A model generated the notes under the pieces. That model was not told where the DNA came from and did no database searches. It worked only from the letters and a program-made list of their open reading frames with translations. This document shows positions 40,334 to 50,788 of a DNA stretch of 64,000 bases, piece after piece. A program made the position numbers and the translations under genes. The stretch lies in the NCBI RefSeq assembly GCF_022230885.1, contig NZ_JAKGCT010000004.1, positions 930,001 to 994,000 of the forward strand, given 5' to 3'. The first letter of the stretch is position 1. Every line of letters starts with the position of its first letter. Origin of the DNA: Paenalcaligenes niemegkensis. Lineage in GTDB: Bacteria > Pseudomonadota > Gammaproteobacteria > Burkholderiales > Burkholderiaceae_B.

Positions 40334-40367
40334 CTGTTTATTTATACAGCACTGTATAAGAAAACAG
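40334..40367 (-). promoter_or_regulatory. Two tandem LexA (SOS) boxes
   Basis: Plus-strand reading CTGTTTATTTATACAG (40334-40349) and CTGTATAAGAAAACAG (40352-40367). Each fits the core CTGT-N8-ACAG without mismatch. They are spaced 18 bases centre to centre, so on nearly the same face of the helix. They lie just upstream of the small gene at 40101-40319 and far from prx, whose terminator lies between. Confidence 0.85.
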
Positions 40368-40412
40368 CTTTTTACACAAGAATGCGTGTCAGTGAGGTCA
40401 GATTAAAACCAC

Positions 40413-40452
40413 AAAAAAGCCCCTGATATCTACTGATTTCAGGGGCTTTTTT
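40413..40452 (-). terminator. Terminator of the peroxiredoxin gene
   Basis: Perfect 14-bp stem AAAAAAGCCCCTGA / TCAGGGGCTTTTTT around a 12-base loop, 16 bases after the peroxiredoxin stop. T6 at the end on either strand makes it bidirectional. Confidence 0.95.
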
Positions 40453-40467
40453 GTACTCCGGAGCAAC

Positions 40468-41109
40468 TTATTTATTGGGTTGCGGCGTAATTCTCAGGTA
40501 AGAGCGTATCTCGGTATAGCCTTTAGGAAACTTCTGCTTTAAAACCTCAGGGTCGGTCAGCGAAGGCACAATAATAACGTCTTGACCATCTTCCCAGTTG
40601 ACTGGTGTTGCCACACTGTGGCTGTCAGTCAGCTGCAAGGAATCGATAACCCGCAGGATCTCGTTAAAGTTACGGCCTGTGCTGGCGGGATAGGTAATAA
40701 TCAAGCGTATTTTTTTGGCCGGATCGATAATAAAAACAGATCTCACCGTTACCGTTGTACTGGCATTCGGGTGAATCATATCGTAGAGGTCAGCAACCTT
40801 ACGATCTTTATCCGCCAATATTGGAAAGTCGACAGCAGTGCCCTGGGTATCGTTAATGTCTTCGATCCATTTCTGATGTGACTCGTTATCATCAACAGAA
40901 ACCGCAATAACTTTGACGCCACGTCTGGCAAATTCGTCGCTCAGCTTTGCGGTGTAGCCAAGTTCAGTTGTACATACCGGTGTGAAATCGGCAGGATGCG
41001 AAAACAGCACACCCCAGCTATCACCCAGGAATTCGTGGAATTTGATTTTTCCCTTTGAAGATTCTTGTTCAAAATCGGGGGCGATATCGCCTAAACGTAA
41101 TGTTGCCAT
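40468..41109 (-). CDS. 1-Cys peroxiredoxin (Prx6 type)
   Basis: 213 residues. Peroxidatic cysteine in P-A-D-F-T-P-V-C-T-T-E-L with the catalytic threonine three residues before it, and the long Prx6-type C-terminal extension (P-V-N-W-E-D-G-Q-D-V-I-I-V-P). No clear resolving cysteine near the C-terminus. Reduces peroxides in the cytoplasm. Single gene with its own terminator. Confidence 0.94.
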   Translation of the reverse strand: MATLRLGDIAPDFEQESSKGKIKFHEFLGDSWGVLFSHPADFTPVCTTELGYTAKLSDEFARRGVKVIAVSVDDNESHQKWIEDINDTQGTAVDFPILADKDRKVADLYDMIHPNASTTVTVRSVFIIDPAKKIRLIITYPASTGRNFNEILRVIDSLQLTDSHSVATPVNWEDGQDVIIVPSLTDPEVLKQKFPKGYTEIRSYLRITPQPNK

Positions 41110-41232
41110 GATTGCTCCGTACGATGATTAGCCTTAATGGGGTTCAACGTATGACCCATGCCATACGCCGAACAATATGTAAATATTCTCCCAGCATGAA
41201 GATGCCAACGCAAATAGCTTGTCGTTATTTAC

Positions 41233-43053
41233 TTATTGCACGTGGAGCTGTGCAGCATAATGCTCCAGGCTGATGCCAGATTCAATCGTATCTGCATAAG
41301 CTGCAGCACGAGGAAGTACTCCCGCTGCATAAAACACCGCAGTCGCTACTTTTTGCTTCTCAAAGCGCGCTGATTGCCCACTATCTGGCCCGGTACACAC
41401 CAATGCTGCTCGTGCTAACTGCCATCCTGCCAGTACCGTACCGGTCAGCATCAGCAGAGGAGCACTGCCATAAAAAATTGCCCGCAGCTGCTGTTTTGCA
41501 TGGGTCAGAGTAAATGCAATACCCCGCTCATAGGCCTGGATTGCGTCTTCCAGACGCATTGCGATCAACTTAAGGCCGGCTGCATCTTCTGAGCCGCCCG
41601 CTGCTTGCTTTCTGAGTTCAGCAAGAGTGTCGCGCATGCTTTGGGCAAGGCTGTAGGCTACTTTCCCGCCATCACGCAATACCTTCCTGCCGACAAAGTC
41701 ATTGGCCTGAATCGCGGTAGTACCTTCATAAATAGTCAGGATACGAGCGTCGCGATAATGTTGAGCCGCACCAGTTTCTTCAATGTAGCCCATTCCGCCA
41801 TGTACCTGTATACCTAATGAGGTAACTTCAATAGACATTTCAGTGGAAAAGGCCTTAACTACGGGGACCAGAAACTCGTAAAGTGCCTTGGCCTGTGTAC
41901 GCAGCTCGACCTCAGGATGCCCACGGGACATGTCGTTGGCTACTGCTGCCCAATAAGCCACAGCTCGTGACCCTTCGGTAAGACCTTTCATGGTTTGCAG
42001 CATTCGATCCACATCGGGATGCCTGGCAATGGCAACGGGCCCATCAGAACCTTCGATATCCTGGCCTTGCAATCGATCATGGGCATAGTGGTTCGCAAGC
42101 TGAAACGCACGTTCAGCCACCGCAATACCTTGAATACCGACTGCATAGCGCGCAGCATTCATCATGATAAACATATACTGCAAGCCAAGATTCTCTTCGC
42201 CCACCAGGTAGGCAACTGCACCTTCGCCCACCTCGCCTTTTCCAGCCCCATAAAGCAAGACAGCTGTGGGGCTTCCATGTATGCCCAGCTTGTGCTCGAT
42301 AGAGGCGCACCACACATCGTTGCGCTTGCCTATCGTCCCGTCGTCATCCGCTAAATACTTGGGCACTAAAAACAGCGAAATACCTTTTACCCCCTTGGGA
42401 GCGTCAGGGGTGCGCGCCAGCACCAAATGAATGATGTTTTCGGCCAGATCGTGTTCGCCAAAGGTGATGAATATTTTCTGGCCTTTAATTCGGTAACTGC
42501 CATCGTCCTGAGGTGTAGCACGAGCACTTACCAAAGCCAGATCAGATCCGGCCTGGGGTTCGGTGAGATTCATCGTTCCTGTCCAGCGCCCTTCTATCAG
42601 TCGAGGAATATATTTTTTCTGTTGCTCGGATGAACCCACGGTGGCTAAAGCCTCGATTACGCCATCGGTTAGTAATGGACACAAGGAAAACGCCAGGCTC
42701 GCAGCATTGATGTTTTCGCTGACTACCGCACCCAGCACTTTAGGCAAGCCCTGGCCACCATGCTCCGGCTCGTGCAGCAGGCCCTGCCACCCCCCTTCGG
42801 CAAATGCCGAGAAGGCCTCTTTATAGCCGTGGGTCGTGACGACCTCTCCATTTTTCCAATGCGCGCCCTGTACATCGGCTTTGCCATTGAGCGGCGCTAC
42901 AACCTCTTGTACAAACCGGGCGTTCTCATCAAGCACGGCATCAATCAGATCTTGCGAAAGTTCGGTATTGGCCGGCAACTGCAGTACTGAATTCAAGTCA
43001 GCTAAATTGCGTAAGATGAAATCAATATCTTCACGCGGGACGCGATAAGTCAT
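41233..43053 (-). CDS. Acyl-CoA dehydrogenase, long form
   Basis: 606 residues, FAD enzyme of the large acyl-CoA dehydrogenase group with an N-terminal extension domain and an extra C-terminal domain (DmdC-like; often annotated as FadE-like in Bordetella). Visible: M-N-L-T-E-P-Q-A-G-S-D-L-A (FAD/substrate), I-K-G-Q-K-I-F-I-T-F-G-E-H-D and the catalytic-glutamate region Q-V-H-G-G-M-G-Y-I-E-E-T and I-Y-E-G-T-T-A-I-Q. Chain length preference cannot be read off. It lies downstream of etfBA, the electron acceptor of such enzymes, but a terminator separates them. Confidence 0.92.
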   Translation of the reverse strand: MTYRVPREDIDFILRNLADLNSVLQLPANTELSQDLIDAVLDENARFVQEVVAPLNGKADVQGAHWKNGEVVTTHGYKEAFSAFAEGGWQGLLHEPEHGGQGLPKVLGAVVSENINAASLAFSLCPLLTDGVIEALATVGSSEQQKKYIPRLIEGRWTGTMNLTEPQAGSDLALVSARATPQDDGSYRIKGQKIFITFGEHDLAENIIHLVLARTPDAPKGVKGISLFLVPKYLADDDGTIGKRNDVWCASIEHKLGIHGSPTAVLLYGAGKGEVGEGAVAYLVGEENLGLQYMFIMMNAARYAVGIQGIAVAERAFQLANHYAHDRLQGQDIEGSDGPVAIARHPDVDRMLQTMKGLTEGSRAVAYWAAVANDMSRGHPEVELRTQAKALYEFLVPVVKAFSTEMSIEVTSLGIQVHGGMGYIEETGAAQHYRDARILTIYEGTTAIQANDFVGRKVLRDGGKVAYSLAQSMRDTLAELRKQAAGGSEDAAGLKLIAMRLEDAIQAYERGIAFTLTHAKQQLRAIFYGSAPLLMLTGTVLAGWQLARAALVCTGPDSGQSARFEKQKVATAVFYAAGVLPRAAAYADTIESGISLEHYAAQLHVQ

Positions 43054-43139
43054 ACAGCCTCCGAGAAAAGCAAAAAAGAATGTCTACAACCTCACAGAGC
43101 AGCTTTGGCGCAATAACGATCTGCTCACAAGAGTTAAAA

Positions 43140-43168
43140 AACCTGCGTGGCTGGATGCGACGCAGGTT
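43140..43168 (-). terminator. Terminator after etfA
   Basis: Stem AACCTGCGT / ACGCAGGTT with an 11-base loop, followed by TTTTT on the minus strand, starting 7 bases after the etfA stop. It ends etfBA or reduces read-through into the acyl-CoA dehydrogenase gene. Confidence 0.9.
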
Positions 43169-43174
43169 CTTGGC

Positions 43175-44104
43175 TTATAAAGCGTTGGTCAGTTCGGGTA
43201 ATACATCGAACAGATCTGCCACTAGGCCATAATCGGCAACCCCAAATATGGGAGCCTCTGGGTCTTTGTTAATTGCCACAATCACTTTGGAGTCTTTCAT
43301 GCCTGCCAAATGCTGAATGGCTCCGGATACTCCAAAAGCCAGGTACAACTGAGGCGCCACAATTTTTCCTGTTTGTCCTACTTGCCAGTCGTTCGGTGCG
43401 TAGCCAGCATCCACAGCAGCCCGCGATGCACCTAAAGCGGCGCCCAGCTTATCAGCCAGGGGTTCAAGCAACTTAAAGTTTTCTGCATTGCCCAAACCAC
43501 GCCCGCCAGTCACCACTACAGCGGCTCCGCTTAGCTCAGGACGGTCGCTATGCGCTACCTCGCGGCCTACAAAACGTGAGGAGCCTGCATCGGCCACCGC
43601 GGCAATGGACTCTACCGCTGCGTTGCCGCCCTCTGCTGCCTGAGGGTCAAAAGCGGTAGTGCGTACCGTAATGACTTTTTGAGCGTCCGACGACTCGACT
43701 GTTGCAATGGCGTTCCCCGCATAGATAGGGCGCTTGAACGTATCAGCAGACACGATAGCAATGATGTCGGAGATTTGAGCCACGTCGAGCTTGGCAGCAA
43801 CTCGCGGCGCTACGTTCTTGCCTGCTGACGTTGCAGGAAACAAAATATGGCTGTAATTGGACGCTATGCCCAGCACTTGCGCACACATGTTTTCCGCCAG
43901 TCCATTAGCGAGACTTTCGCCATCGGCATGTAATACCTTGCTGACGCCTGCAACAGCACCAGCAGCCTGAGCCACTGCCTGCGCCCCTGACCCGGCCACC
44001 AGTACATGGATGTCATCACCCAATTGTGTTGCCGCGGCGACGGTATTCAGGGTGGCGGAATTAAGCAGTTGATTATCGTGTTCAGCAATTACTAAAATAG
44101 ACAT
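43175..44104 (-). CDS. etfA: Electron transfer flavoprotein subunit alpha
   Basis: 309 residues. FAD-binding C-terminal domain with [33 protein letters not shown] and [11 protein letters not shown]. Carries electrons from acyl-CoA dehydrogenases to ETF-ubiquinone oxidoreductase. One base after etfB. Confidence 0.97.
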   Translation of the reverse strand: MSILVIAEHDNQLLNSATLNTVAAATQLGDDIHVLVAGSGAQAVAQAAGAVAGVSKVLHADGESLANGLAENMCAQVLGIASNYSHILFPATSAGKNVAPRVAAKLDVAQISDIIAIVSADTFKRPIYAGNAIATVESSDAQKVITVRTTAFDPQAAEGGNAAVESIAAVADAGSSRFVGREVAHSDRPELSGAAVVVTGGRGLGNAENFKLLEPLADKLGAALGASRAAVDAGYAPNDWQVGQTGKIVAPQLYLAFGVSGAIQHLAGMKDSKVIVAINKDPEAPIFGVADYGLVADLFDVLPELTNAL

Positions 44105-44105
44105 C

Positions 44106-44855
44106 CTAGATCACCTTTGCTTCGTTTTTGAGTTTTTCGACCAGTGTTGCCACATCAGGAACAATAATGCCCGCTGAGCGTTGGGGCGGCTCTTCGACCT
44201 TCAAGGTTTTAAGACGAGGCGTCACGTCTACACCGGCTTCTTCAGGCGTAATGACTTCGAGCGGCTTTTTCTTGGCACGCATGATATTGGGCAGCGTGAC
44301 ATAGCGGGGTTCGTTCAAGCGCAGATCCGTCGTGACCACAGCGGGCAATGCAAGTGAAATGGTTTCAAGGCCGCCATCAACTTCGCGTGTGACCTCGACA
44401 CGATCACCATTAACCTCGACCTTGCTGGCGAAGGTAGCTTGCGGCCAGTCTAGCAGCGCAGCCAGCATTTGCCCCGTCTGATTGGCATCGTCGTCAATAG
44501 CCTGCTTACCCAGGATCACCAGTTGAGGCTGTTCTTTATCAACCACGGCTTTCAGCAGCTTGGCCACTGCCAAAGGCTGCAGTTCGGCGTCGGTTTGCAC
44601 CAGAACCGAACGATCGGCGCCAATGGCCATTGCCGTGCGCAGGGTTTCCTGGCACGAGGCAGTACCGCAAGAAACCGCGATGACTTCGCTGACGACACTG
44701 TTTTCTTTTAAGCGTATTGCCTCTTCTACCGCAATTTCGTCAAATGGGTTCATGGACATTTTAACGTTTGCGATATCAACATTACTTTGATCAGACTTAA
44801 CGCGTACTTTTACGTTGAAATCAACAACGCGTTTGACGGGTACCAAGACTTTCAT
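44106..44855 (-). CDS. etfB: Electron transfer flavoprotein subunit beta
   Basis: 249 residues. Starts [19 protein letters not shown], binds AMP, and has the recognition loop region [20 protein letters not shown] that docks to dehydrogenases. First gene of etfBA. Confidence 0.97.
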   Translation of the reverse strand: MKVLVPVKRVVDFNVKVRVKSDQSNVDIANVKMSMNPFDEIAVEEAIRLKENSVVSEVIAVSCGTASCQETLRTAMAIGADRSVLVQTDAELQPLAVAKLLKAVVDKEQPQLVILGKQAIDDDANQTGQMLAALLDWPQATFASKVEVNGDRVEVTREVDGGLETISLALPAVVTTDLRLNEPRYVTLPNIMRAKKKPLEVITPEEAGVDVTPRLKTLKVEEPPQRSAGIIVPDVATLVEKLKNEAKVI

Positions 44856-44963
44856 CCGGCTATCTCCAAAACACTTTAAAAAACGGCTTAATTTTTATCA
44901 GAGGCTAAGTGTAAACATAATGCGCCCGGTTAACTTCACTTTTGCCAAAAACCAGCACAAACA

Positions 44964-45889
44964 CTAAGTGCTCATGGACATGGCCTTAATATGGGCAACC
45001 ACACTTCGCCCCAGGGACGGACAGTCATATCCGCCTTCAAGCATACTAAGCACACGCCCCTGAGTGCTACTTAAGCAACTTTGCATTACCTGTGTGGTGA
45101 TCCATTCAAAGTCGGACTCCACCAGCTCGAGCTGACCCATTGCGTCATTATAATGCGCATCAAAACCTGCCGAAAAAAACAGCATGTCAGGGGCAAACTC
45201 ATGCAAACGCCCAAGCCAATGCTGTTCGACAAGCTGTAAAACGTGTGCAGCAGTGCTATGGGCGACTACAGGTATATTTACCATGTTTTGTGCCTGAGGT
45301 TCATGAGCGCCCCCGGAAAAAATGGATCTTGATAGAAGCCGCACATTAATACCCGTTCATCGCCCGCAAAAATGTCTTCGCTGCCGTTTCCATGATGCAC
45401 ATCGAAATCGACCAAGGCAACGCGCTTGAGCTTGTAGACATCTAAAGCGTAAGCCATCGCCACCGCTATATTATTGAAGAAGCAGAAACCCATTGCGCGC
45501 TGCTGACTCGCGTGATGCCCGGGTGGTCGGACGGCGCAAAAAACCGAACGCGCTCGTCCTTGCATTAAAGCGTCAACGCCCACCAGGCCTGCGCCTGCTG
45601 CAAAGCTTGCAGCTTCCAGCGTATGTTCATTTAGAATGGTGTCTGCATCAATGCTGCTGTAACCAGTGGCGGGTGCTTTCTGTCGTAAGCAAGACAGGTG
45701 CTTCGCACTATGCACGCGCAGCAAATCAGTATCTAGCGCCTGACGCGCCTGTTCGGTTTGCAAGTGCGCTAACAAGCCATCTGCCGATAGTTGGTTCTGA
45801 ATGGCATCAAGACGCTCTGGCGACTCAGGATGCCCAAAACCCATTTCATGCAGATGGAACGACGGATGAGTAATTAATAGTGTCTCCAT
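44964..45889 (-). pseudogene. Histone-deacetylase-family hydrolase (one frameshift)
   Basis: About 308 residues when joined; arginase/deacetylase fold. Zinc and active-site motifs: R-P-P-G-H-H-A, G-F-C-F-F-N-N-I-A-V-A, V-D-F-D-V-H-H-G-N-G, and F-S-A-G-F-D-A-H. Bacterial members remove acetyl groups from small amines or lysine; the substrate here is unknown. Frame is lost in the C5 run at 45310-45314 (plus strand); one more base gives P-F-F-P-G-G-A-H-E-P-Q-A-Q-N. Divergent from mltB, 11 bases apart. Confidence 0.92.
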
Positions 45890-45900
45890 AAGGATGAATT

Positions 45901-47048
45901 ATGTTCAAACCTGCGCGCATTTTGCAAGCTGGGCTCTTATCTTTTTTTATAGCCGGATGCGCTGCGACGCAAACACCCCCGCTTTAGGTCCCGAACAGTC
46001 TTCAGACGCAAACGATACTCCGGCCCTGACCGAGGCCCTCGCCATTGCGGGCGGAGACTCTCGCGCCGGGCGCACTACCTACCATACGGCCGACGGCAAT
46101 TTAAGCCCCTGGCTACAGGATTGGGCACATGAAGTCGCAAACACACGCAACATACCCCTTGCCACTGTTGAGGACTTACTTCTGAAGGTCGAGTACAACC
46201 CCACTGCCGCTCGTCTGATGGCTCCGTCTAAAGGCAGGATCAAGCGCAGCTGGGTGACCTACAAAAATCGCTTTGTCGACCCCATCCGCATACGCTCTGG
46301 CATAGAGTTCTGGAAACAGCATCGTCTGGCACTTGAGCAGGCGGAGAAACAATACGGAGTCCCAGCCTCAGTAATCGTAGCAATTATCGGCGTAGAAACA
46401 GTCTACGGCCGGCAGACGGGTGATTTCAAAGTTCTGGATGCATTGGCCACACTCGGGTTTTCATACCCCGATAACAGCCGGCCCGAGCGGGGTGAGCTAT
46501 TCAGAAACCAACTGGCAGATCTTATCGACCTGCACCATCAGAACAAGCTTGATGCTCGCGCCGCTTACGGTTCGTATGCCGGCGCCATGGGACTGCCGCA
46601 GTTCATGCCAGGCAGCCTGATGCGCTATGCTGTCGATGGTGATAACGACAAAAAAATCGACCTTTATAACTCCATGCCCGACATTGTGACCTCAGTGGCC
46701 AATTTCCTGATCATGCATGGCTGGCAACCCGAACTGCCCATCTTTGCCAATACGACGCTACCTGCTGCGCCCGAGCAATTTGTGGACGGAGGCCTTGAAG
46801 CCAAGTTAAGTTTTGCCGATCTTCACGCTGAGGGGGCACGGCTCAGGACCACCGATAAACAACCGTGGCAAAAACGCCCCCTGGGGGTAATTAATCTTGT
46901 TGATGAGCCCAGAGGCACAGTGGAGTACCGGGTCGCTACCGAAAACTTCTATGCCATCACACAATATAATCGCAGCTATTTTTATGCCGCTTCAGTCGCA
47001 GACCTTGCCGCTGAGCTAAGTGAGCGTATGGGAAAAAGCACGCCCTAG
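45901..47048 (+). pseudogene. mltB: Membrane-bound lytic murein transglycosylase B (one frameshift)
   Basis: Outer-membrane lipoprotein that cleaves peptidoglycan glycan strands. The true start is ATG 45901: M-F-K-P-A-R-I-L-Q followed by a lipoprotein signal ending L-L-S-F-F-I-A-G-C (lipobox). The frame is lost in the C5 run at 45976-45980; one more C gives T-Q-T-P-P-A-L-G-P-E-Q. The body has V-G-V/I-E-T-V-Y-G (catalytic glutamate) and G-S-Y-A-G-A-M-G-L-P-Q-F-M-P-G-S, typical of MltB, about 383 residues. Without the correction the annotated start would lose the signal peptide. Confidence 0.93.
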
Positions 47049-47058
47049 CGCAAGGCCC

Positions 47059-47088
47059 CGCTACCAGTCTTAAGACAGGCTGGTAGCG
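47059..47088. terminator. Hairpin between convergent mltB and cysM
   Basis: Stem CGCTACCAG / CTGGTAGCG with a 12-base loop, between the two convergent stops. No T tract follows on the plus strand, so intrinsic termination is likely weak. Confidence 0.6.
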
Positions 47089-47105
47089 AATAGCTCAAGG
47101 AACGG

Positions 47106-48011
47106 TTAATTAAACACACCCGTAGATAAATAACGATCTCCGCGATCACACACAATAAATACGATTGTGGCGTTCTCTACGGTTGCAGCAACTCGCAATG
47201 CGGCTACCAGAGCCCCACCCGATGAAATGCCGGCAAATATCCCTTCTTTTGCCGCCATGTCCCGGGCTGCGTTCTCTGCCTCGAGCTGAGTAATCGGCTC
47301 GAACTGATTGATCTCTGCAGGATGATAGATTGCAGGCTGATAAGCTTCAGGCCACTTGCGTATACCCGGGATTTGCGCCCCTTCGGCAGGCTGCGCCCCC
47401 ACGATAACCACATCAGGCTTTTGACGCCGCAGATAAGAACCCACCCCCATGATGGTTCCGGTAGTGCCCATGGCGCTAATAAAATGTGTCACACGCCCGC
47501 AGGTCTGTGTCCAGATTTCAGGGCCTGTACTCTGTATATGCGCCTGTGGGTTATCAGCGTTAGCGAACTGATCCAACACAATACCTTCGCCATCAGCCTG
47601 CATTTTCAGTGCCAGGTCACGAGCGTACTCCATGCCTCCCGAAGACGCCGGCGTCAGAATAAGCGTCGCCCCGTAAGCCGTCATGGAAGCACGCCGTTCA
47701 ACCGAAAGGTTGTCCGGCATGATTAAGGTCATCTTGTAGCCGCGAACAGCGGCAATCATTGCAAGGGCAATGCCCGTATTTCCGCTGGTAGCCTCGATTA
47801 ATGTGTCTCCAGGTTTTATAAGTCCGCGCTCTTCCGCGTGCCTGATCATTGAGCTTGCTGCCCTGTCTTTAACCGAACCCGCGGGATTGTTCCCCTCGAG
47901 TTTGGCCAGAATGACATTACCGCGCTGCTCGGTAAGTTCAGGAGAAAGTCGTTGCAAACGCACTAGTGGAGTCGAACCAATAGTGTCTTCGATAGTTGGA
48001 TATGCATTCAT
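47106..48011 (-). CDS. cysM: Cysteine synthase B (O-acetylserine sulfhydrylase)
   Basis: 301 residues, PLP enzyme making cysteine from O-acetylserine and sulfide or thiosulfate. PLP lysine in G-S-V-K-D-R-A-A, phosphate loop T-S-G-N-T-G-I-A and G-T-T-G-T-I-M-G. The M-type sequence (N-P-A-G-S-V-K-D-R, A-E-R-R-A-S-M-T) favours CysM over CysK. Confidence 0.95.
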   Translation of the reverse strand: MNAYPTIEDTIGSTPLVRLQRLSPELTEQRGNVILAKLEGNNPAGSVKDRAASSMIRHAEERGLIKPGDTLIEATSGNTGIALAMIAAVRGYKMTLIMPDNLSVERRASMTAYGATLILTPASSGGMEYARDLALKMQADGEGIVLDQFANADNPQAHIQSTGPEIWTQTCGRVTHFISAMGTTGTIMGVGSYLRRQKPDVVIVGAQPAEGAQIPGIRKWPEAYQPAIYHPAEINQFEPITQLEAENAARDMAAKEGIFAGISSGGALVAALRVAATVENATIVFIVCDRGDRYLSTGVFN

Positions 48012-48224
48012 AACGAAAATAATAAACTGGAGCCCATAGAGTTGCCACCGCTATTTGCCACACAAGTACCTGTGTACGCATAACGGAACCAGAAATACTA
48101 CTCTACTATTACTTTCAGTTATTTTGAACTCAATTTTCTTGCAAAAACCAGGGTTTTACACCGACTTTCATCGCAGGCACCACGCCCTCGTCCAGCGGAT
48201 ATGAATGTGGCGTGGCGTTCTGAG

Positions 48225-48773
48225 TTACTTTGATTTAGAAACCACAGGCTTTTTAGCAGATGCATTCGCCACGGGCGCAGCCTTGCCTTTGGCTGGAGCG
48301 GAGACCTTCAAACCTTCCCTAAGCAAGCCGGATAGCTTCTTGGGCCCCAGCCCCTTCACTCGCTCACCGAGGTCTTGTGCGTCGTCAAAAGGGCCTCCCC
48401 GCTCACGTTCCTCAACGATCAACGCCGCAGTTTTGGGGCCAATTCCTTTGAGCGACTGCAATTGGATAACATCAGCCGTGTTTAACTCTATTGCACCCGC
48501 GCTCCCTGCTACGGCTAACCCGCAGAAGGCCACTACCAGCCTCAACCACAATGAACGGCTTCTGGCCTCTTGCCTAAATAAGTGAGGTGACTGCCTGAAA
48601 TCGTTGCGATAAATCCGAAGAGGGACTGTGTGATACGGCGTATATCGCAGCGCTTCAGGCGCTGAAGTGGTCGGCAACGGTGATGATGACAGCAATGGTG
48701 ATGCAGCGGTTGACCACACCGCGCCGCAACCGCTCAAAGGCTTTGCCAATACCGAGTGGGTAAAGGGGTTCAT
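48225..48773 (-). CDS. ComEA-like helix-hairpin-helix protein
   Basis: Up to 182 residues. The family part starts around residue 73 with a signal-peptide-like segment (W-L-R-L-V-V-A-F-C-G-L-A-V-A-G-S-A-G-A), then I-E-L-N-T-A-D-V-I-Q-L-Q-S-L-K-G-I-G-P-K and a second hairpin V-K-G-L-G-P-K-K, as in small ComEA-type DNA-binding proteins of betaproteobacteria. The only in-frame ATG (48773) would place 70 unrelated residues before the signal, so a TTG start near residue 71 or an undetected frameshift is likely. Basic lysine-rich tail. It sits between hldD and cysM as in Bordetella. Confidence 0.75.
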   Translation of the reverse strand: MNPFTHSVLAKPLSGCGAVWSTAASPLLSSSPLPTTSAPEALRYTPYHTVPLRIYRNDFRQSPHLFRQEARSRSLWLRLVVAFCGLAVAGSAGAIELNTADVIQLQSLKGIGPKTAALIVEERERGGPFDDAQDLGERVKGLGPKKLSGLLREGLKVSAPAKGKAAPVANASAKKPVVSKSK

Positions 48774-48820
48774 AATCCGGCTCCTGTAAATGGAAAAGCC
48801 TTATCATCTCGCTTTATCCG

Positions 48821-48850
48821 CAACAAAGGCGCCCAATGGCGCCCTTGTTG
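48821..48850 (-). terminator. Hairpin after hldD
   Basis: Stem CAACAA-GGCGCC / GGCGCC-TTGTTG with one mismatch and a 4-base loop, 20 bases after the hldD stop. It probably ends the gyrA-to-hldD run; comEA then needs its own promoter. Confidence 0.75.
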
Positions 48851-48869
48851 TCTATGCGTAAAGCCACGC

Positions 48870-49862
48870 CTAGCGGATTTTAGCCAGCTCTATCTCCACA
48901 TACTGACTGACACCTTCAGCTACATCGCTGAACTCATTTTTATAACCGGCTGACCTTAATTGCTGAAGGTCAGCCTGGGTGTGACTTTGGTAACGCCCCT
49001 TCAGATCATTGGGAAAATCAATATATCGAATCAGGCCTTGTGCCACCAACTGCTCTAAAGCAAGAGCTTCCAGCCCCTCATGCTTGCGCATCGTGTTGAC
49101 CACCGTCATGGCGACGTCATTAAAGGGCTGAGCACGGCCCGTACCGCAGTTATACACGCCAGACTGCGCAGCATGCTCAAAAAAGTGCAAGTTCACGTTT
49201 ACCACGTCGTCCACATAGATGAAGTCTCGCTGCTGAGCGCCGTCGTCATAACCCTCCCAGCCAGCAAACAATCGAACAAAACCTTCAGCCCGATATTGCT
49301 TCATGTTGTGCAAGGCGACTGAAGCCATCCGGCCCTTGTGCTGCTCTCGTGGCCCATAAACATTAAAATACCGTAACCCCACCACCGGGGCCGTCAGCCT
49401 GCTTAAGCGGCGACGCAACACCTGGTCAAAAAGCAGCTTTGAATAGCCATAGACATTCAGGGGCGACTCGTAGGCGGGGTCTTCGATGTACTGCGGACCA
49501 GCACCATATACTGCCGCCGAAGAAGCATATAAAAATGGTACTTTTTGCCTTTGGCAATACTCGAACAGTTCGAGCGTAACGCGATAGTTGTTGTCCATCA
49601 CAAACTGACCATTACGCTCTGTAGTATCGGAGCATGCGCCCTGATGAAAAATGGCTTCAATGCCGCTTAGTTCATTTTGAGCAATACGGCGACGAAAATC
49701 GGCTTTATCCATGTAATCAGCAATGGACAGATCCACCATATTCACAAATTTGTCGCCATCCAGAAGATCATCAACCACGAGAATATCTGTGTAGCCCCGA
49801 CGGTTTAAGCCCGCCACCAGATTACTGCCTATAAATCCTGCCCCGCCCGTAACGATAATCAC
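48870..49862 (-). CDS. hldD: ADP-L-glycero-D-manno-heptose 6-epimerase
   Basis: 330 residues starting at GTG 49862 ([12 protein letters not shown]), overlapping the hldE stop. SDR epimerase with Rossmann G-G-A-G-F-I-G, the Y-x3-K pair in Y-G-Y-S-K-L-L-F-D and the [10 protein letters not shown] block. Last step in making ADP-L,D-heptose for the LPS inner core. A longer ATG reading upstream lies inside hldE and has no family match. Confidence 0.95.
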   Translation of the reverse strand: MIIVTGGAGFIGSNLVAGLNRRGYTDILVVDDLLDGDKFVNMVDLSIADYMDKADFRRRIAQNELSGIEAIFHQGACSDTTERNGQFVMDNNYRVTLELFEYCQRQKVPFLYASSAAVYGAGPQYIEDPAYESPLNVYGYSKLLFDQVLRRRLSRLTAPVVGLRYFNVYGPREQHKGRMASVALHNMKQYRAEGFVRLFAGWEGYDDGAQQRDFIYVDDVVNVNLHFFEHAAQSGVYNCGTGRAQPFNDVAMTVVNTMRKHEGLEALALEQLVAQGLIRYIDFPNDLKGRYQSHTQADLQQLRSAGYKNEFSDVAEGVSQYVEIELAKIR

Positions 49863-50788
49863 AGGAGTTCTCCTACGGTAACAATCGATGTACCTAACTT
49901 TCCAACCACAATACCGCCCGCGATGTTGGCCCACTGCATCGCGTCGTCCCAATCCAGACCTGCCGCCCGCCCTACTGCCAGGGTAGCCAGCACCGTATCC
50001 CCGGCCCCCGAAACGTCAAAGACCTCCTGAGCCTGTGCGTCGGCATGGTATGACCCGCCTTCAGTAAAGATGGTCATACCTTGCTCGGAGCGAGTGATCA
50101 AAATGGCTTCAAGCTGCAATTCTGCTCGTAAGCGTTGTGCACGATCTTTTAAATCGTCCTCATCGGCCCAGCGGCCAACTGCTTGCTGCATCTCGATACG
50201 GTTGGGCGTAATGATGGTGGCATTCCGATAGCGATGATAAGTGTCCCCTTTGGGATCGACCATTACCGGAATGTTGAACTCGTTTGCCAAAGCGATAAGC
50301 TGCTCGATATGATTAAGCGTTCCTTTGGCATAGTCGGACAGAACAACTAAGTCATGACCCTGAATAAGCTGTCGCGCACGCTCGAGCATAATTTCTAAAG
50401 TCCCGGGTTCCGGACGCTCTTCGAAATCAACCCGTAACAGCTGCTGTTGACGCGCCAAGACCCGTAGCTTCAATGTAGTGGGCATATGGGGATCGCGCAC
50501 GATACTGGCATGGATGCCGGCCTCGAGAGTCAGCTGCTCGACATCTATAGCCGTATCATCTTGACCTGCTATACCCAAAAGCGTGGCTTGTGCTCCCAGA
50601 GCCACGATATTGCGAGCTACGTTGGCTGCACCACCCAAGCGATCTTCACGTCTGGCTACCTTCACTACAGGCACCGGTGCCTCGGGAGAAATACGTTCTA
50701 CGCCGCCGAACCAGTAACGGTCCAGCATGACATCTCCAATGACCAGCACTTTTACCTGCTTAGCCTCCTTAACTGGAAACGGAATCAT
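49859..50788 (-). CDS. rfaE1: D-glycero-beta-D-manno-heptose-7-phosphate kinase
   Basis: 309 residues from ATG 50788 (M-I-P-F-P-V-K-E-A), overlapping the lapB stop as ATGA. PfkB-family kinase with [19 protein letters not shown] and the D-V-S-G-A-G-D-T-V catalytic motif. The cytidylyltransferase half of E. coli HldE is absent, so a separate hldC/rfaE2 must exist elsewhere. Confidence 0.94.
   Translation of the reverse strand: MIPFPVKEAKQVKVLVIGDVMLDRYWFGGVERISPEAPVPVVKVARREDRLGGAANVARNIVALGAQATLLGIAGQDDTAIDVEQLTLEAGIHASIVRDPHMPTTLKLRVLARQQQLLRVDFEERPEPGTLEIMLERARQLIQGHDLVVLSDYAKGTLNHIEQLIALANEFNIPVMVDPKGDTYHRYRNATIITPNRIEMQQAVGRWADEDDLKDRAQRLRAELQLEAILITRSEQGMTIFTEGGSYHADAQAQEVFDVSGAGDTVLATLAVGRAAGLDWDDAMQWANIAGGIVVGKLGTSIVTVGELL

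Noticed and set aside
49863-49952. Longer ATG start of hldD
   Set aside because: The extra 30 residues lie within hldE; the Rossmann motif begins right after the GTG at 49862, which overlaps the hldE stop.
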